DNA from: Methylophaga sp.
GTDB lineage: Bacteria > Pseudomonadota > Gammaproteobacteria > Nitrosococcales > Methylophagaceae
DNA length: 42,720 nt
Assembly (NCBI GenBank): GCA_002733505.1
Contig: NVVW01000001.1
Span: forward strand, 7,227-49,946
Reading direction: 5' to 3'
In this document: positions 1-9,913 of the stretch, in pieces
Layout: every line of letters starts with the position of its first letter
Numbering within the stretch: position 1 is the first letter of the stretch
Notes under the pieces: generated by a model
What the model was told of the DNA's origin: nothing
The model's database searches: none
What the model saw: only the letters and a program-made list of their open reading frames with translations
Translations under genes and position numbers: made by a program

Positions 1-2
1 AA

Positions 3-77
3 CGCGGCGCTGGCATTCGTGCTAATCTCCCGAAGGGCATGAGGATAAGCCATTATCTTCGTCGTTATAAAACTTAG
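3..77 (+). CDS. Possible 3' end of an upstream gene (partial)
   Basis: One frame is open from the window edge for 24 codons and ends in TAG at 75-77; the peptide ends LRRYKT. I do not recognise the protein. A run this short is often open by chance, so this is only a candidate C-terminus of a gene that starts outside the window. The next gene starts about 90 bases later on the same strand. Confidence 0.2.
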   Translation, partial: RGAGIRANLPKGMRISHYLRRYKT

Positions 78-166
78 AATTAGAATGACTAATCCCTGCA
101 TTTTATGCCTAGAATATAATGGCTTCTTCTCTTGCTGAAATCTGCATATTCAGGTAGTTTGGGTAT

Positions 167-718
167 ATGTCGAAAAAAAATGCACCCGATGAACAATCTG
201 ATAGCACGCTCTTTCAACAAGAAATGGGGGTGATTGAAAAAATTGCACAAGACAAAGTCCATCATCGTAATGTAAAACCAAAGCCGATGCCAAAATTCCG
301 CCAGCAGCGTATAGAACATAATTTAAACAGCACATTTTCTGACCACTATGAACCCCACACCATCGGCAGTGAAGAAACGCTATCTTTTCGCCGAAGTGGT
401 ATTCAACATCGTTTGTTTTCACGCCTACGTAGTGGCCACATTCAAATAGAAGCCGAACTTGACCTGCATGGAATGACAGTTGCTATTGCCCATCGTGAGC
501 TAGCAAGGTTTCTTCAAGACTGCCAAACAGATACATTGCGTTGTGTAAGGATCGTACATGGAAAAGGCTGGAGTTCAAAAGATCAAAAACCGGTATTAAA
601 AACCAAGCTCAATAGCTGGTTACAACAAGATGATGATGTTTTAGCTTTTTGTTCTGCACCGATTGAAGATGGTGGCACAGGTGCGGTCTATGTTTTACTA
701 CGTAGAACAAAAAGATAA
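167..718 (+). CDS. smrB: Smr-domain endonuclease, SmrB/YfcN-like
   Basis: The protein has 183 residues, the usual length of the SmrB (YfcN) family. The first 90 residues are charged and probably flexible. The Smr domain fills the C-terminal half, with the signature LDLHGMT at residues 98-104, HGKGW from residue 131, and a closing GAVYVLLRR strand. Members of this family cleave mRNA at stalled or collided ribosomes; that role is family knowledge. The gene stands alone on the plus strand and is followed within 10 bases by a hairpin terminator. An upstream gene end is possible, but operon membership cannot be judged. Confidence 0.88.
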   Translation: MSKKNAPDEQSDSTLFQQEMGVIEKIAQDKVHHRNVKPKPMPKFRQQRIEHNLNSTFSDHYEPHTIGSEETLSFRRSGIQHRLFSRLRSGHIQIEAELDLHGMTVAIAHRELARFLQDCQTDTLRCVRIVHGKGWSSKDQKPVLKTKLNSWLQQDDDVLAFCSAPIEDGGTGAVYVLLRRTKR

Positions 719-726
719 GGCATAAA

Positions 727-750
727 AAAAGGGTCACTCATGACCCTTTT
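727..750. terminator. Bidirectional hairpin terminator
   Basis: A 10-bp perfect stem (AAAAGGGTCA pairing with TGACCCTTTT) closes a 4-base CTCA loop. It is flanked by an A run on the left and a T-rich stretch on the right, so it can work for both converging genes: smrB from the left and the helix-hairpin-helix gene from the right. Confidence 0.85.
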
Positions 751-768
751 CTCTTAGAAATAATTAAC

Positions 769-1206
769 TTATTCTCTACCCGCTACTAAGAAATCTTGAT
801 ATTTTTCAAGTTCATCCCAGTTTTCATCAACAATTAACTCTGCTTGTGGCGACCATGACTTAGGGTTATGCATAGTGTATCTTGGACCGGCCGCATCAAG
901 TATTTTTTGTAATACACCAAGATCAGCTGTTGCTAATTGTCTCATCGTTAAAATGCCACCAGCATGTAATAAGCCTTCAATTTTAGGACCGATACCTTCC
1001 ACACGTTGCAAACTTTCTGCCGCAGTGGATGCTATTGGCACTACTGTCGTTGCTGCAGATTGCGGTGCATAGCTGTCATCTGACTTTGATTTACAACCAA
1101 ATAAGTGACGTAAAATGAATCCTAAAATAAATGCGACTAGCAACATGATGATAATTTCCCATGTCGCATCAGACATATCATATCCAGTAGTAATGTTGTT
1201 AAACAT
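769..1206 (-). CDS. Membrane-anchored helix-hairpin-helix protein
   Basis: The protein has 145 residues. An N-terminal hydrophobic segment (about residues 16-36, EIIIMLLVAFILGFILRHLF) anchors it. A short Ser/Ala-rich linker leads to a helix-hairpin-helix-like domain with LQRVEGIGPKIEGLLHAGGI at about 66-85, the pattern found in DUF4332-type and ribosomal-S13-like folds. A sound SD (AAGGA, 7 bases before ATG) supports the start. It lies 29 bases downstream of an OmpA-type gene on the same strand, so the two are probably co-transcribed. HhH domains usually bind DNA non-specifically, but here the domain is tethered to a membrane and its ligand is unknown. Confidence 0.75.
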   Translation of the reverse strand: MFNNITTGYDMSDATWEIIIMLLVAFILGFILRHLFGCKSKSDDSYAPQSAATTVVPIASTAAESLQRVEGIGPKIEGLLHAGGILTMRQLATADLGVLQKILDAAGPRYTMHNPKSWSPQAELIVDENWDELEKYQDFLVAGRE

Positions 1207-1235
1207 ATCGTAATCCTTTTTTGTTAAACTTAAAA

Positions 1236-2210
1236 TTATTTAGTAGTAACCAACTCAACACGGCGATTTGTGCCTCGACCTAGCTCGGTATCATTACTTT
1301 GCAGCGGTTGTGATTCACCCATACTATCAGTTGATATACTATCCGCTGGTGCGCCACGTTCAATTAATAATCCTTTGATCATTTCCGCTCGCGCTAATGC
1401 TAGTTTGAAATTAGTTTGTTCACCACCAATATCATCGGTGTGGCCCGTTAACTTCACACTGCTTCCCGATTTAAGCTGAATAACTAAATTAGAAAAATAC
1501 GTTTCCGTTTCTGTTGAAAATATTGGCGACTCTGAATTATTAAATGGGAAGTAAATACGAGCCTGCTGATCATGCTCAATTACAATTTCCACCTGTTTTG
1601 GCGCGACATAAGCAACGGCTTCTGGTGGTGTGGAAACATGATCTTCAAGTGCATCAAGACAATCTGCAATACCATCTTTATCGGCATCAATTGCATCAGC
1701 CGGATTGCCATCTGAATTAGGATCAGGCTGTTCCGACACGGTTGGAATACCATCATCATCATAGTCAACCGCATTAATAAGACCATCATTATCTGAATCT
1801 AAGGCATCAAGTGGATTGCCTCCAACTTCAACGCTATCAGAAAGGCCATCATCGTCGAGAGCATTAATCATGCCATCGCTATCGGTGTCAGTTGGCGCTA
1901 GCGCACTTCCCACTTCTTTACGATCAGAAAAACCAGCGCCAGCTGAATCCGAATTATTAGGATCAGTTTCTAGGTATTTTTCTTCTTTATCGGTAAGACC
2001 ATCACCGTCTGAATCCGCATCAATATCAGGCGCGGCTATTGGCTCTGGCATTGGCATTAGTTCTGGCTCAACAATAGCAGGAACAATCACATCTTCTGCT
2101 TCAACAGTATCTGCCTTACAAAATTCTTTAATATCGCAGGTGTACCACTTCCAACTATAAACACCCCAAACTAACGAAAGTATTAAAACAATAATAACGC
2201 TTAATCTCAT
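1236..2210 (-). CDS. OmpA-family protein with thrombospondin type-3-like repeats
   Basis: The protein has 324 residues. A hydrophobic N-terminus (residues 1-20) acts as signal or anchor. Residues about 65-190 hold repeated Asp-rich DxDxDG-type calcium-binding units (for example DADSDGDGLTD and DADKDGIAD). The last 110 residues form an OmpA C-terminal peptidoglycan-binding domain with the typical LTGHTDDIGG and RRVELV. There is no obvious 8-stranded OmpA barrel, so it is more like a periplasmic or outer-surface linker between envelope and peptidoglycan. The start is set by a strong SD, AAGGAG, 6 bases before ATG. It precedes the HhH gene on the same strand. Confidence 0.85.
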   Translation of the reverse strand: MRLSVIIVLILSLVWGVYSWKWYTCDIKEFCKADTVEAEDVIVPAIVEPELMPMPEPIAAPDIDADSDGDGLTDKEEKYLETDPNNSDSAGAGFSDRKEVGSALAPTDTDSDGMINALDDDGLSDSVEVGGNPLDALDSDNDGLINAVDYDDDGIPTVSEQPDPNSDGNPADAIDADKDGIADCLDALEDHVSTPPEAVAYVAPKQVEIVIEHDQQARIYFPFNNSESPIFSTETETYFSNLVIQLKSGSSVKLTGHTDDIGGEQTNFKLALARAEMIKGLLIERGAPADSISTDSMGESQPLQSNDTELGRGTNRRVELVTTK

Positions 2211-2305
2211 TTTTGCTCCTTAAAAATCAGAATCTATTTATAAACGTGGCTAATTGGGCTTAATATAATGAAGTTAGGAAACCATGTCTACTCGTCCACA
2301 AAAAT

Positions 2306-5300
2306 CTACCCCGCCCATTTACGCGCATTATGGAATAATCGTAACCATGGGCCATCTTTACTCCAATTATCCGGGTGCCATGAATGCTGCACGGTACGTG
2401 TGACCCGTTCTGGATGTGGCATCATAATGGTGACACGACCATCTGTTGTAGTTAATGCGGTAATACCTTGCGGTGAACCATTAGGGTTTTGAGGGTAATG
2501 CTCTGTTACTTGACCGTAATTATCTACATATCGCATGGCAACGAGTGAATCAGTAATAGAACCTGTTTCAGTAAAATCTGCTCTACCCTCACCATGCGCT
2601 ACGGCTATCGGCATAATTGAGCCTGCCATGCCTTTTAGCAATACTGATGGTGACTCAATAATTTCAACTAATGAAAATCGTGCTTCAAATTGCTCTGAGC
2701 TATTTCGTTCAAAGCGAGGCCAATGGTCACTGCCTGGAATCAACTCTTTTAATTGCGATAACATTTGGCAACCATTACAAATGCCTAATGCAAAAGTATC
2801 CTCACGATTAAAGAAATCACTGAATTGTTTTCTAGTAACGTCATTGTGTAATATTGTGCTTGCCCAACCTCGACCCGCACCTAATACATCACCATAAGAG
2901 AATCCACCACACGCCACTAAACCTTTAAAGTCAGCTAAGTCCACGCGACCTTCTATAATATCGCTCATATGCACATCAACAGCAGTAAATCCAGCATGAT
3001 CAAATGCGGCAGCCATTTCTATTTGGCCATTAATGCCTTGTTCTCTCAAAACAGCTATTTTAGGGCGTTTTCCACTGACAATAAGTGCAGCGGCAATATG
3101 CTCGGTCGGATCAAACGTTAATTGTGCATTTAAACCAGGATCATTATCATCCAGTAATGCATCAAACTCTTGTTTTGCACATTTTGGATTATCACGCAAA
3201 GCTTGCATTTGATAGCTGGTTTCAGCCCAGAAACGTTGTAGAACTTGCCGAGACTGCTTGATTTCTTGTTTGCCATTAACGGTGATAACAATTTGTTGGT
3301 CATCTGTTACTGAGCCAATAACATGGCTATGATGTGATAAATCTTGCTCACGCAAAATGGCCAATACATCTTCAACATCACAATGACGAACTTGAATAAC
3401 GGCGCCTAGTTCTTCATTAAATAATAATGCCAATGGGCCGCCTAAACCGGCAAGATTAACGTCAACACCACAATGGCCTGCAAACGCCATTTCGCATAGT
3501 GTTGTAATCAAACCGCCATCACTACGATCGTGGTAAGCGAGTAATAAATCATCCTGCTGTAATTGTTGAATTGCATAGAAGAACTTTTTCAATAATTTTG
3601 GATCATCAACATCAGAGCCATGATGACCTACTTGACTATAAACCTGTGCAATCGCCGATGCCGCAAGACGGTTGTGACCTTTACCTAAATCAATATAAAT
3701 TAAGTCAGTATCGCCTTGATTGGTACGTAATTGGGGTGTTGCTGTTTTCGACGCATCTGTTACCGGTGCAAAAGCCGTCACGATTAATGATAAGGGTGAA
3801 GTCACCGATTTATTTTCTTTATCATCTTGCCACACTGTTTTCATCGACAACGAATCTTTACCTACCGGAATAGCAATGCCTAATTGTGGACATAATTCCA
3901 TACCTACCGCTTCAACCGTTTCATAAAGAATGGCATCTTCACCGGCATGACCACATGCCGCCATCCAGTTGGCTGATAACTTAATATCACTCATATTGGC
4001 AATGCTCGCTGCCGCAATATTAGTAATGGCTTCACCCACCGCCATACGACCCGATGCAGGTGCATCAATTAAAGCCAAAGGCGCACGCTCGCCCATCGCC
4101 ATCGCCTCACCCTCAAAACCATGATGATCAGCCAAGGTAACAGCACAATCAGCAACGGGTACTTGCCACGGGCCAACCATTTGGTCGCGAGCGACTAATC
4201 CAGTAACACTGCGATCACCAATGGTAATTAAGAAGTTTTTACTAGCAACAGCAGGTAATTTCAATACGCGCTCTAATGCATCAGCAACCGTTACATCACT
4301 CAAATCCAATTCTGGTTTTTCAAAGGTTTGATGTTTAACATCACGCAACATTTTCGGTGGCTTGCCCAATAATAAGGATAACGGCATATCCACTGGGTTA
4401 TTATCATTATCAGCATCACCTACTAATAAATGCTGCTCTGCCGTCACTTCACCGACAATCGCCCATGGGCAACGCTCACGCTCACAAATTGCTTGAAACG
4501 CTTTGACCTGTTCAGGTGATATGCCTAATACATAACGCTCTTGAGATTCATTACACCAAATTTCCATCGGTGACATGCTCAATTCATCATTGGGAATTAA
4601 GCGTAGCTCAAAGCGACCACCACGACCGCTATCATTCACCAGTTCTGGAAAAGCATTAGAAAGCCCACCAGCACCGACATCATGAATCGCAATGATAGGG
4701 TTATCATCATCCAGTGCTACACAGCGATCAATCACTTCTTGGCAACGGCGTTCCATTTCGGGATTACCACGTTGTACTGAAGCAAAATCTAAGCCTTCAT
4801 CACTGGCACCTGATGCTACAGATGAGGCAGCACTACCGCCCAAGCCGATTAACATGGCTGGACCACCTAATACGATCAGATGAACACCCGGTTCGAAAAT
4901 ATTCTTTTTAACGTGCTGAGGCCTAATCGTTCCCATGCCACCTGCAACCATAATAGGTTTATGGTAACCACGCACTTCAAAGCCGTTGGCACTGGGTACT
5001 AATGCCTCATAAGTGCGGAAATAACCGCACAAATTGGGTCGGCCAAATTCATTATTAAAGGCGGCTCCACCAATCGGCCCTTCTAGCATAATATCTTGCG
5101 CTGAGGCCATGCGGGACGGTTTGCCATAAGGCGTTTCCCACGGCTGTTCAAAGCCATCAATATTTAAATTAGAAACTGAAAAACCGGTTAAGCCCGCTTT
5201 AGGTTTAGAGCCTCGCCCTGTCGCCCCTTCATCACGAATTTCACCACCCGCACCCGTCGCAGCACCAGCAAAAGGAGAGATAGCAGTAGGATGATTATGC

Positions 5301-6190
5301 GTTTCCACTTTCATCAAAATATGTTGTACTTCCCCTTGATAGCTATATTGGTTATTAGCCATGTCAACATGAAAACGCTGTGTTTTAGCACCCTCAATCA
5401 CTGATGAATTATCACTATAAGCAGTGATCACGCCTTCTGGATGTAGTGCATGAGTATTGCGGATCATATTAAATAAGGTGTGAGGCTGCGTTTTGCCATC
5501 AATGATCCAATCGGCACTAAATATTTTATGACGACAATGCTCTGAATTTGCTTGGGCAAACATCATCAATTCAATATCGTTAGGATTGCGACCTAGTAGA
5601 GTAAAATTATCCACCAAATAATCAATTTCATCTTCTGCCAGTGCTAAGCCCATTGTTTTATTGGCTACAACCAATGCTTCACGTCCACCATTTAAAATAT
5701 CTACTAAGCCTAAAGGGCGTGATGAATTATGAATAAATAAACGTTCTACTTCATCAACAGAATCAAATACCGTTTCTGTCATTCGATCATGTAAATTTTT
5801 AGCAACTAGCTGACGTTCGCTGGCTGACAAGGGGGAGGATGTTTTTATAAAAAAGGCAATGCCTCGTTCAATACGCACTATATTTGTTAATCCGCTATTA
5901 TGCGCAATATCAGTCGCTTTACTTGACCACGGCGATATGGTTCCTGGACGAGGAGTAACCAGGAAAAAGCTGTCCTTACTTACCTCAGCATTACCTTCAT
6001 TAGTTGCTTCAAGTAAGGTTTCTAATACCACTTCCTGCGCTGCAGAAAGCGTTTTTTCATCTTCAATTTCAATGAAATAGCGGTATTCGCCACGAACCGA
6101 AATCACCTCGTCGACATCACCTTGTAGCGAAGCTAATAATTTATCTAGGCGAAATGCCGAAAATGCCGAGCGACCTATCAATTGCAACAT
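2306..6190 (-). CDS. purL: Phosphoribosylformylglycinamidine synthase (PurL, large form)
   Basis: PurL makes FGAM from FGAR, glutamine and ATP in purine synthesis. At 1294 residues it is the single-chain proteobacterial form: an N-terminal PurS-like part, two FGAM-synthase modules, and a C-terminal glutamine amidotransferase. The amidotransferase nucleophile is in GICNGCQ (Cys at about residue 1138), and PHPERVTR near the end supplies the catalytic His/Glu. [20 protein letters not shown] marks the first synthase module. The start is supported by AGGG 6 bases before ATG. It is divergent from the RDD gene across 66 bases and is followed by a 95-base gap to the OmpA gene in which I see nothing notable. 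Confidence 0.97.
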   Translation of the reverse strand: MLQLIGRSAFSAFRLDKLLASLQGDVDEVISVRGEYRYFIEIEDEKTLSAAQEVVLETLLEATNEGNAEVSKDSFFLVTPRPGTISPWSSKATDIAHNSGLTNIVRIERGIAFFIKTSSPLSASERQLVAKNLHDRMTETVFDSVDEVERLFIHNSSRPLGLVDILNGGREALVVANKTMGLALAEDEIDYLVDNFTLLGRNPNDIELMMFAQANSEHCRHKIFSADWIIDGKTQPHTLFNMIRNTHALHPEGVITAYSDNSSVIEGAKTQRFHVDMANNQYSYQGEVQHILMKVETHNHPTAISPFAGAATGAGGEIRDEGATGRGSKPKAGLTGFSVSNLNIDGFEQPWETPYGKPSRMASAQDIMLEGPIGGAAFNNEFGRPNLCGYFRTYEALVPSANGFEVRGYHKPIMVAGGMGTIRPQHVKKNIFEPGVHLIVLGGPAMLIGLGGSAASSVASGASDEGLDFASVQRGNPEMERRCQEVIDRCVALDDDNPIIAIHDVGAGGLSNAFPELVNDSGRGGRFELRLIPNDELSMSPMEIWCNESQERYVLGISPEQVKAFQAICERERCPWAIVGEVTAEQHLLVGDADNDNNPVDMPLSLLLGKPPKMLRDVKHQTFEKPELDLSDVTVADALERVLKLPAVASKNFLITIGDRSVTGLVARDQMVGPWQVPVADCAVTLADHHGFEGEAMAMGERAPLALIDAPASGRMAVGEAITNIAAASIANMSDIKLSANWMAACGHAGEDAILYETVEAVGMELCPQLGIAIPVGKDSLSMKTVWQDDKENKSVTSPLSLIVTAFAPVTDASKTATPQLRTNQGDTDLIYIDLGKGHNRLAASAIAQVYSQVGHHGSDVDDPKLLKKFFYAIQQLQQDDLLLAYHDRSDGGLITTLCEMAFAGHCGVDVNLAGLGGPLALLFNEELGAVIQVRHCDVEDVLAILREQDLSHHSHVIGSVTDDQQIVITVNGKQEIKQSRQVLQRFWAETSYQMQALRDNPKCAKQEFDALLDDNDPGLNAQLTFDPTEHIAAALIVSGKRPKIAVLREQGINGQIEMAAAFDHAGFTAVDVHMSDIIEGRVDLADFKGLVACGGFSYGDVLGAGRGWASTILHNDVTRKQFSDFFNREDTFALGICNGCQMLSQLKELIPGSDHWPRFERNSSEQFEARFSLVEIIESPSVLLKGMAGSIMPIAVAHGEGRADFTETGSITDSLVAMRYVDNYGQVTEHYPQNPNGSPQGITALTTTDGRVTIMMPHPERVTRTVQHSWHPDNWSKDGPWLRLFHNARKWAG

Positions 6191-6256
6191 GCTAAACCCT
6201 ATTTATATAACTTAATGTAATAATGATACTTTATACCCAACTATATTTGTATTTTT

Positions 6257-6694
6257 ATGACCGAACATTCAAACATAACAAACCGACCCAGCTTATTTCG
6301 AATGTTTGCCGTGATGTTTTATGACAGCATGATTTTACTCTCTGTATTAATGTTTGCATTATTTATTGCTGTTGTTGTTAATAATAGTGAGGCTATCAGC
6401 CAGGGAAATTTATTTTTTATTGCCTATTTAGCTGCTGTCAGTTGGTTATTTTATGCCTGGTTCTGGACTCATGGCGGGCAGACTATCGGCATGCGTGCAT
6501 GGAAGGTCTATTTACTTAGTGACGAGAAAACTAGTGTGAGTTGGCGACAAGCAACTATTCGTTTTATCGCCGCAGTTCTATCGTGGATACCGCTAGGATT
6601 AGGTTTTTGGTGGCAATATTTTAGAGGTTCTAGGAACAGCTGGAGAGATAAAGTATCCGCCACCTATCTCCACTATAATAAAGATTCTTCTTGA
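6257..6694 (+). CDS. RDD-family membrane protein
   Basis: The protein has 145 residues and three to four hydrophobic segments, and fits the RDD family: an early membrane helix (FYDSMILLSVLMFALFIAVV), a central TIGMRAWKVYLL block, and a basic C-terminal stretch. RDD proteins are small integral membrane proteins of mostly unknown function; some act in ion transport. No clear SD precedes the ATG. The gene shares a 66-base divergent promoter region with purL and is followed by the promoter of the GGDEF/EAL gene. Confidence 0.8.
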   Translation: MTEHSNITNRPSLFRMFAVMFYDSMILLSVLMFALFIAVVVNNSEAISQGNLFFIAYLAAVSWLFYAWFWTHGGQTIGMRAWKVYLLSDEKTSVSWRQATIRFIAAVLSWIPLGLGFWWQYFRGSRNSWRDKVSATYLHYNKDSS

Positions 6695-6700
6695 ATTTGT

Positions 6701-6748
6701 TTGCCGTACCCAGCGTTAAGTTATGATATGGTTTGTACGATAGTACAA
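6701..6748 (+). promoter_or_regulatory. Putative sigma-70 promoter with overlapping palindromic operator
   Basis: A -35-like TTGCCG (6701-6706) is 17 bases from a -10-like TGATAT (6724-6729). Immediately after it, where transcription would start, lies a perfect 6-bp inverted repeat TTGTAC-GATA-GTACAA (6733-6748). The placement suggests a repressor site for the GGDEF/EAL gene that follows. This is inference from spacing and symmetry only. Confidence 0.35.
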
Positions 6749-6820
6749 TAGACTAATTTGTAAATTAAGGCTATAAATGATCCTCTATTGTCGTTACTTA
6801 ATTTATCTTCCTTAAAATTT

Positions 6821-9709
6821 ATGGGTCTATTTAATCAATTTTTCTTAAGTGTGAAGTGGAAGGCTGTGTTCTTTTTTGGCGCACTACTGCTCCTATTTAA
6901 TGCAAGTTTTCTTATTCTAACTTATTGGAATTCACTTCAAAGCCTAAATTTTTCTCGTGATCAAATTCAACAACGATTCAAACAACAATTAGCCAATGAG
7001 ATAACAAACTCTAATATCAAATTACAGCAATTAGCGGAGCTCATGCTTCTTCCTGACACTAATTTATCTGTTAGAAAATATCTAGTAACAACAACCCAAT
7101 TATTAAATAGTAATCGTGCTTCTCTTGAAGTCGACTGGGGTCTCTCTCATGCCCAATATTTAGATGCTACTGGTAATCAATTAGCTGGATGGGGGGCGGA
7201 ATTACCTCCAAATATTAAACAACTTATCCCTTCTGTTATTGAGAATGGGAACACTCAAAGTTATATTCATTGTGGACAAGAATGTATTCAGTTTAACCTG
7301 ATCCCCATACTTATTAAAAACCGTGTTAGCTCAATGTTAGTCGTTGCATCCGAAATGACGGACACCTTATTAAGGTTCACTAAAAAAACGGGGGCCGACA
7401 TTGCTATTCTCAGTAAACGGAAAAATAACCTAACTCTACGATCTAATCAATTTATCCCTGAATGGAACATGAATGTTCATGTTTCAACTTCATTTGATGA
7501 AAATAAGCCTCATTTAGATAATCTAGCAAAAAAGCACTCTTCTTATGCTATCAGGACAGATCAAATAATAAGACAAAGTAATTCTCCCCTGCAACTTTTA
7601 AAAGAAGATATATCTCCTATTGAATTCCACCTTATCAATTCAAAGCAAGATAAAAACCTGTTATTCATTATCATTGATGATCTTTCTGCACATTATCAAG
7701 AGATTATTGATACAACCTATCGTAATTTGTTATTTGCACTTGTCAGCATGTTGATAATGGCAATTGGCTTATTCTTTTTTATTTCAAGACCTTTATCTCG
7801 ATTGGCTTCAATATCAGAGGCATTACCTCTTATTGCCCAACAAAGGTATGACGATGCTAAATTACTCATCCCTCAGAAACAGGGTTTTTTCGGTCTTCAT
7901 GATGAGTTCACTCAGTTAGAGAAGTCAACCTTTGAATTAACATCTCAACAAGAAAGTTTGTATGATTCAATAAAAGATCACACCATTGCACTAAACAAGC
8001 GCAGTGAAGAATTGCAGCAAGAACGTAATTTTATGAAAAGCCTGATAAATACTGCCCAAATGGTTATTATCACGCTAGACAAGCAATGCTTGGTAACCTC
8101 GTTTAATCATTTTTCTGAAGAAATATCAGGTTATGCATCAAGTGAAATAGTGAACTCATCTTTTGAACGTTTTTTCCCTACGCAACAATGGACAGAAACT
8201 AAAAACATCCTTCTTCTCTTGCAAAGCTCGGAACAAACTATTAGCCGGCAAGAGTCTGAGCTTATTAATCGTAGTACTGGCTCTGTCCATATTATTTCTT
8301 GGCTCTATTCCAGTCTAAACCACCCAATGGATGATTCTGTAATTTTAGCTGTAGGACTCGATATAACTGAGAAAAAACGTAGTGATGAACATATTATTTG
8401 GTTAGCCGAGCATGATGTATTAACCGAGCTTTATAATCGTCGAAAATTCAACTCTACTTTTGAGCAATTACTCAATAATGCTAAACGTTTTGATCATCAA
8501 GGGGCATTATTGTTTCTTGATCTTGATCAGTTTAAAGATATAAATGATCGTTATGGTCATAAAGCCGGAGATCAAGTCCTCAAACAAGTAGCTGAAACAT
8601 TGCTGTCACTCGCCCGCACAACAGACAGTGTTGCACGTCTAGGTGGCGACGAATTTGCCATAATCTTACCGCAAACAGATGAAGATGGCGCAGTTAACTT
8701 TGCTCAAAAAATATTAGAACAGTTAGCACAGCTCAATATTAGTTTTAACAACTTAAAGTATAAGGTAACAACAAGTATAGGTATCGTCCAATTTCCTTTG
8801 GAAGACCAAACTATTGAAGAATTAATAAGTAACGCTGATATAGCCATGTACCAAGCAAAGGCAAAAGGCAAAAACACATGGCATCGATTCAATGTTGATG
8901 ATACAACACGTGTTCAATTAGAGTCTCGTGTATTTTGGAAGCAACAAATAGAAAATGCTTTAGAAAATAATCGTTTTATTCTTCATTATCAACCCATCAT
9001 GAATATCCAATCAGAAGCAATCGACCATTATGAAGTGTTAATTCGGATGCTTGATGATAACAATACAATCCACCCACCTTCATCATTCATTCATGTAGCC
9101 GAACAGACTGGTCTTATTCATGATATTGATCATTTTGTTATAAAAAACAGCGTTAAATTACAAGCTGAATTAAAACAAGTGAATGCAGATGTTTCACTTT
9201 CAGTTAATTTATCTGCTGCGGCTGTCAATGACTCTATTCTGATACCATTATTAAAACGTTTACTTAAAGATAACAATACAACAGCAGATGGCTTAATGTT
9301 TGAATTATCTGAAACAACAACATCATCAGATGTCATTCAAGCAAGAGACTTTATAGAATTATTAAATTCGTTAGGTTACCGATTTTCTATAGATGGTTTT
9401 GGCAAAGACACTTCTTCATTCCACTCATTACGTGAGTTGCCTGTAGATTTTGTCAAAATTGATGGTTCATTTATTGTTAATTTAGTAAGCAATGAGAAAG
9501 ACAGAGTATTCGTCCAGGCATTAGTTGATCTTGCAAAAGGTCTAGGCAAAAAAACGATTGCTGAATTTGTTCAAGATGCCGAAACACTGGCTTTGCTAAA
9601 AACAATGGGCGTCGATTTTGCTCAAGGCTATTATATTGGCAAGCCTAAGCCTTATTTTTTGGATGGAAACCCGTTAACTAAGCCCAAATTAAGATTAGAT
9701 ACGATTTAG
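6821..9709 (+). CDS. Membrane sensor with PAS, GGDEF and EAL domains (c-di-GMP turnover)
   Basis: From the ATG at 6821 the protein has 962 residues. Two membrane helices (about 13-36 and 300-325) bracket a periplasmic sensor region. A linker, a PAS-like domain (about 405-520), a GGDEF domain and an EAL domain follow. GGDEF is intact at about 608-612, preceded by an RxxD inhibitory site (RTTD, 5 residues before it). The EAL motif reads EVL (about 738-740), with VNLS, ELSE, KID and AEFVQ present. However, the usual DDFG loop reads IDGFG, so the second metal-linked Asp is Gly. A TTG start at 6788 is also possible; neither start has a good SD. The 3' end overlaps the convergent DUF2835 gene by 15 bases. 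Confidence 0.9.
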   Translation: MGLFNQFFLSVKWKAVFFFGALLLLFNASFLILTYWNSLQSLNFSRDQIQQRFKQQLANEITNSNIKLQQLAELMLLPDTNLSVRKYLVTTTQLLNSNRASLEVDWGLSHAQYLDATGNQLAGWGAELPPNIKQLIPSVIENGNTQSYIHCGQECIQFNLIPILIKNRVSSMLVVASEMTDTLLRFTKKTGADIAILSKRKNNLTLRSNQFIPEWNMNVHVSTSFDENKPHLDNLAKKHSSYAIRTDQIIRQSNSPLQLLKEDISPIEFHLINSKQDKNLLFIIIDDLSAHYQEIIDTTYRNLLFALVSMLIMAIGLFFFISRPLSRLASISEALPLIAQQRYDDAKLLIPQKQGFFGLHDEFTQLEKSTFELTSQQESLYDSIKDHTIALNKRSEELQQERNFMKSLINTAQMVIITLDKQCLVTSFNHFSEEISGYASSEIVNSSFERFFPTQQWTETKNILLLLQSSEQTISRQESELINRSTGSVHIISWLYSSLNHPMDDSVILAVGLDITEKKRSDEHIIWLAEHDVLTELYNRRKFNSTFEQLLNNAKRFDHQGALLFLDLDQFKDINDRYGHKAGDQVLKQVAETLLSLARTTDSVARLGGDEFAIILPQTDEDGAVNFAQKILEQLAQLNISFNNLKYKVTTSIGIVQFPLEDQTIEELISNADIAMYQAKAKGKNTWHRFNVDDTTRVQLESRVFWKQQIENALENNRFILHYQPIMNIQSEAIDHYEVLIRMLDDNNTIHPPSSFIHVAEQTGLIHDIDHFVIKNSVKLQAELKQVNADVSLSVNLSAAAVNDSILIPLLKRLLKDNNTTADGLMFELSETTTSSDVIQARDFIELLNSLGYRFSIDGFGKDTSSFHSLRELPVDFVKIDGSFIVNLVSNEKDRVFVQALVDLAKGLGKKTIAEFVQDAETLALLKTMGVDFAQGYYIGKPKPYFLDGNPLTKPKLRLDTI

Positions 9710-9913
9710 TGCGATTAACTTATTATCCTTATCAAACTGAATAATAAACTGCCCTTGGATGCCGTTCTGGTCAATAAAAGGCCTGATATGCTCTACGGGA
9801 AATTGTAATTTTTGGCCTGATAGCGCAGTCACAATAACTACTTTCGCCGTGCCCTGATAATAACGTAAAGCCTGCTCTCGGCTTATATTCAGGCTAAACT
9901 GCAATTCAATCAT
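9695..9913 (-). CDS. DUF2835 family protein
   Basis: This small protein (72 residues from the ATG at 9911-9913) matches the DUF2835 family: the opening IELQFSLNISREQALRYYQG, a central LQFPVEHIRPF, and the ending QFDKDNKLIALNRI. Its function is unknown. The start overlaps the end of the HIT gene by 8 bases, which suggests translational coupling. An in-frame start at 9934 would lengthen it by 7 residues but lies deeper in the HIT gene. It is the last gene of the minus-strand series that runs from dcd through pepN. Confidence 0.82.
   Translation of the reverse strand: MIELQFSLNISREQALRYYQGTAKVVIVTALSGQKLQFPVEHIRPFIDQNGIQGQFIIQFDKDNKLIALNRI

Noticed and set aside
3571..3926. Open frames on the plus strand inside purL
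   Set aside because: They are antisense to a well-conserved enzyme, lack ribosome sites and show no domain.
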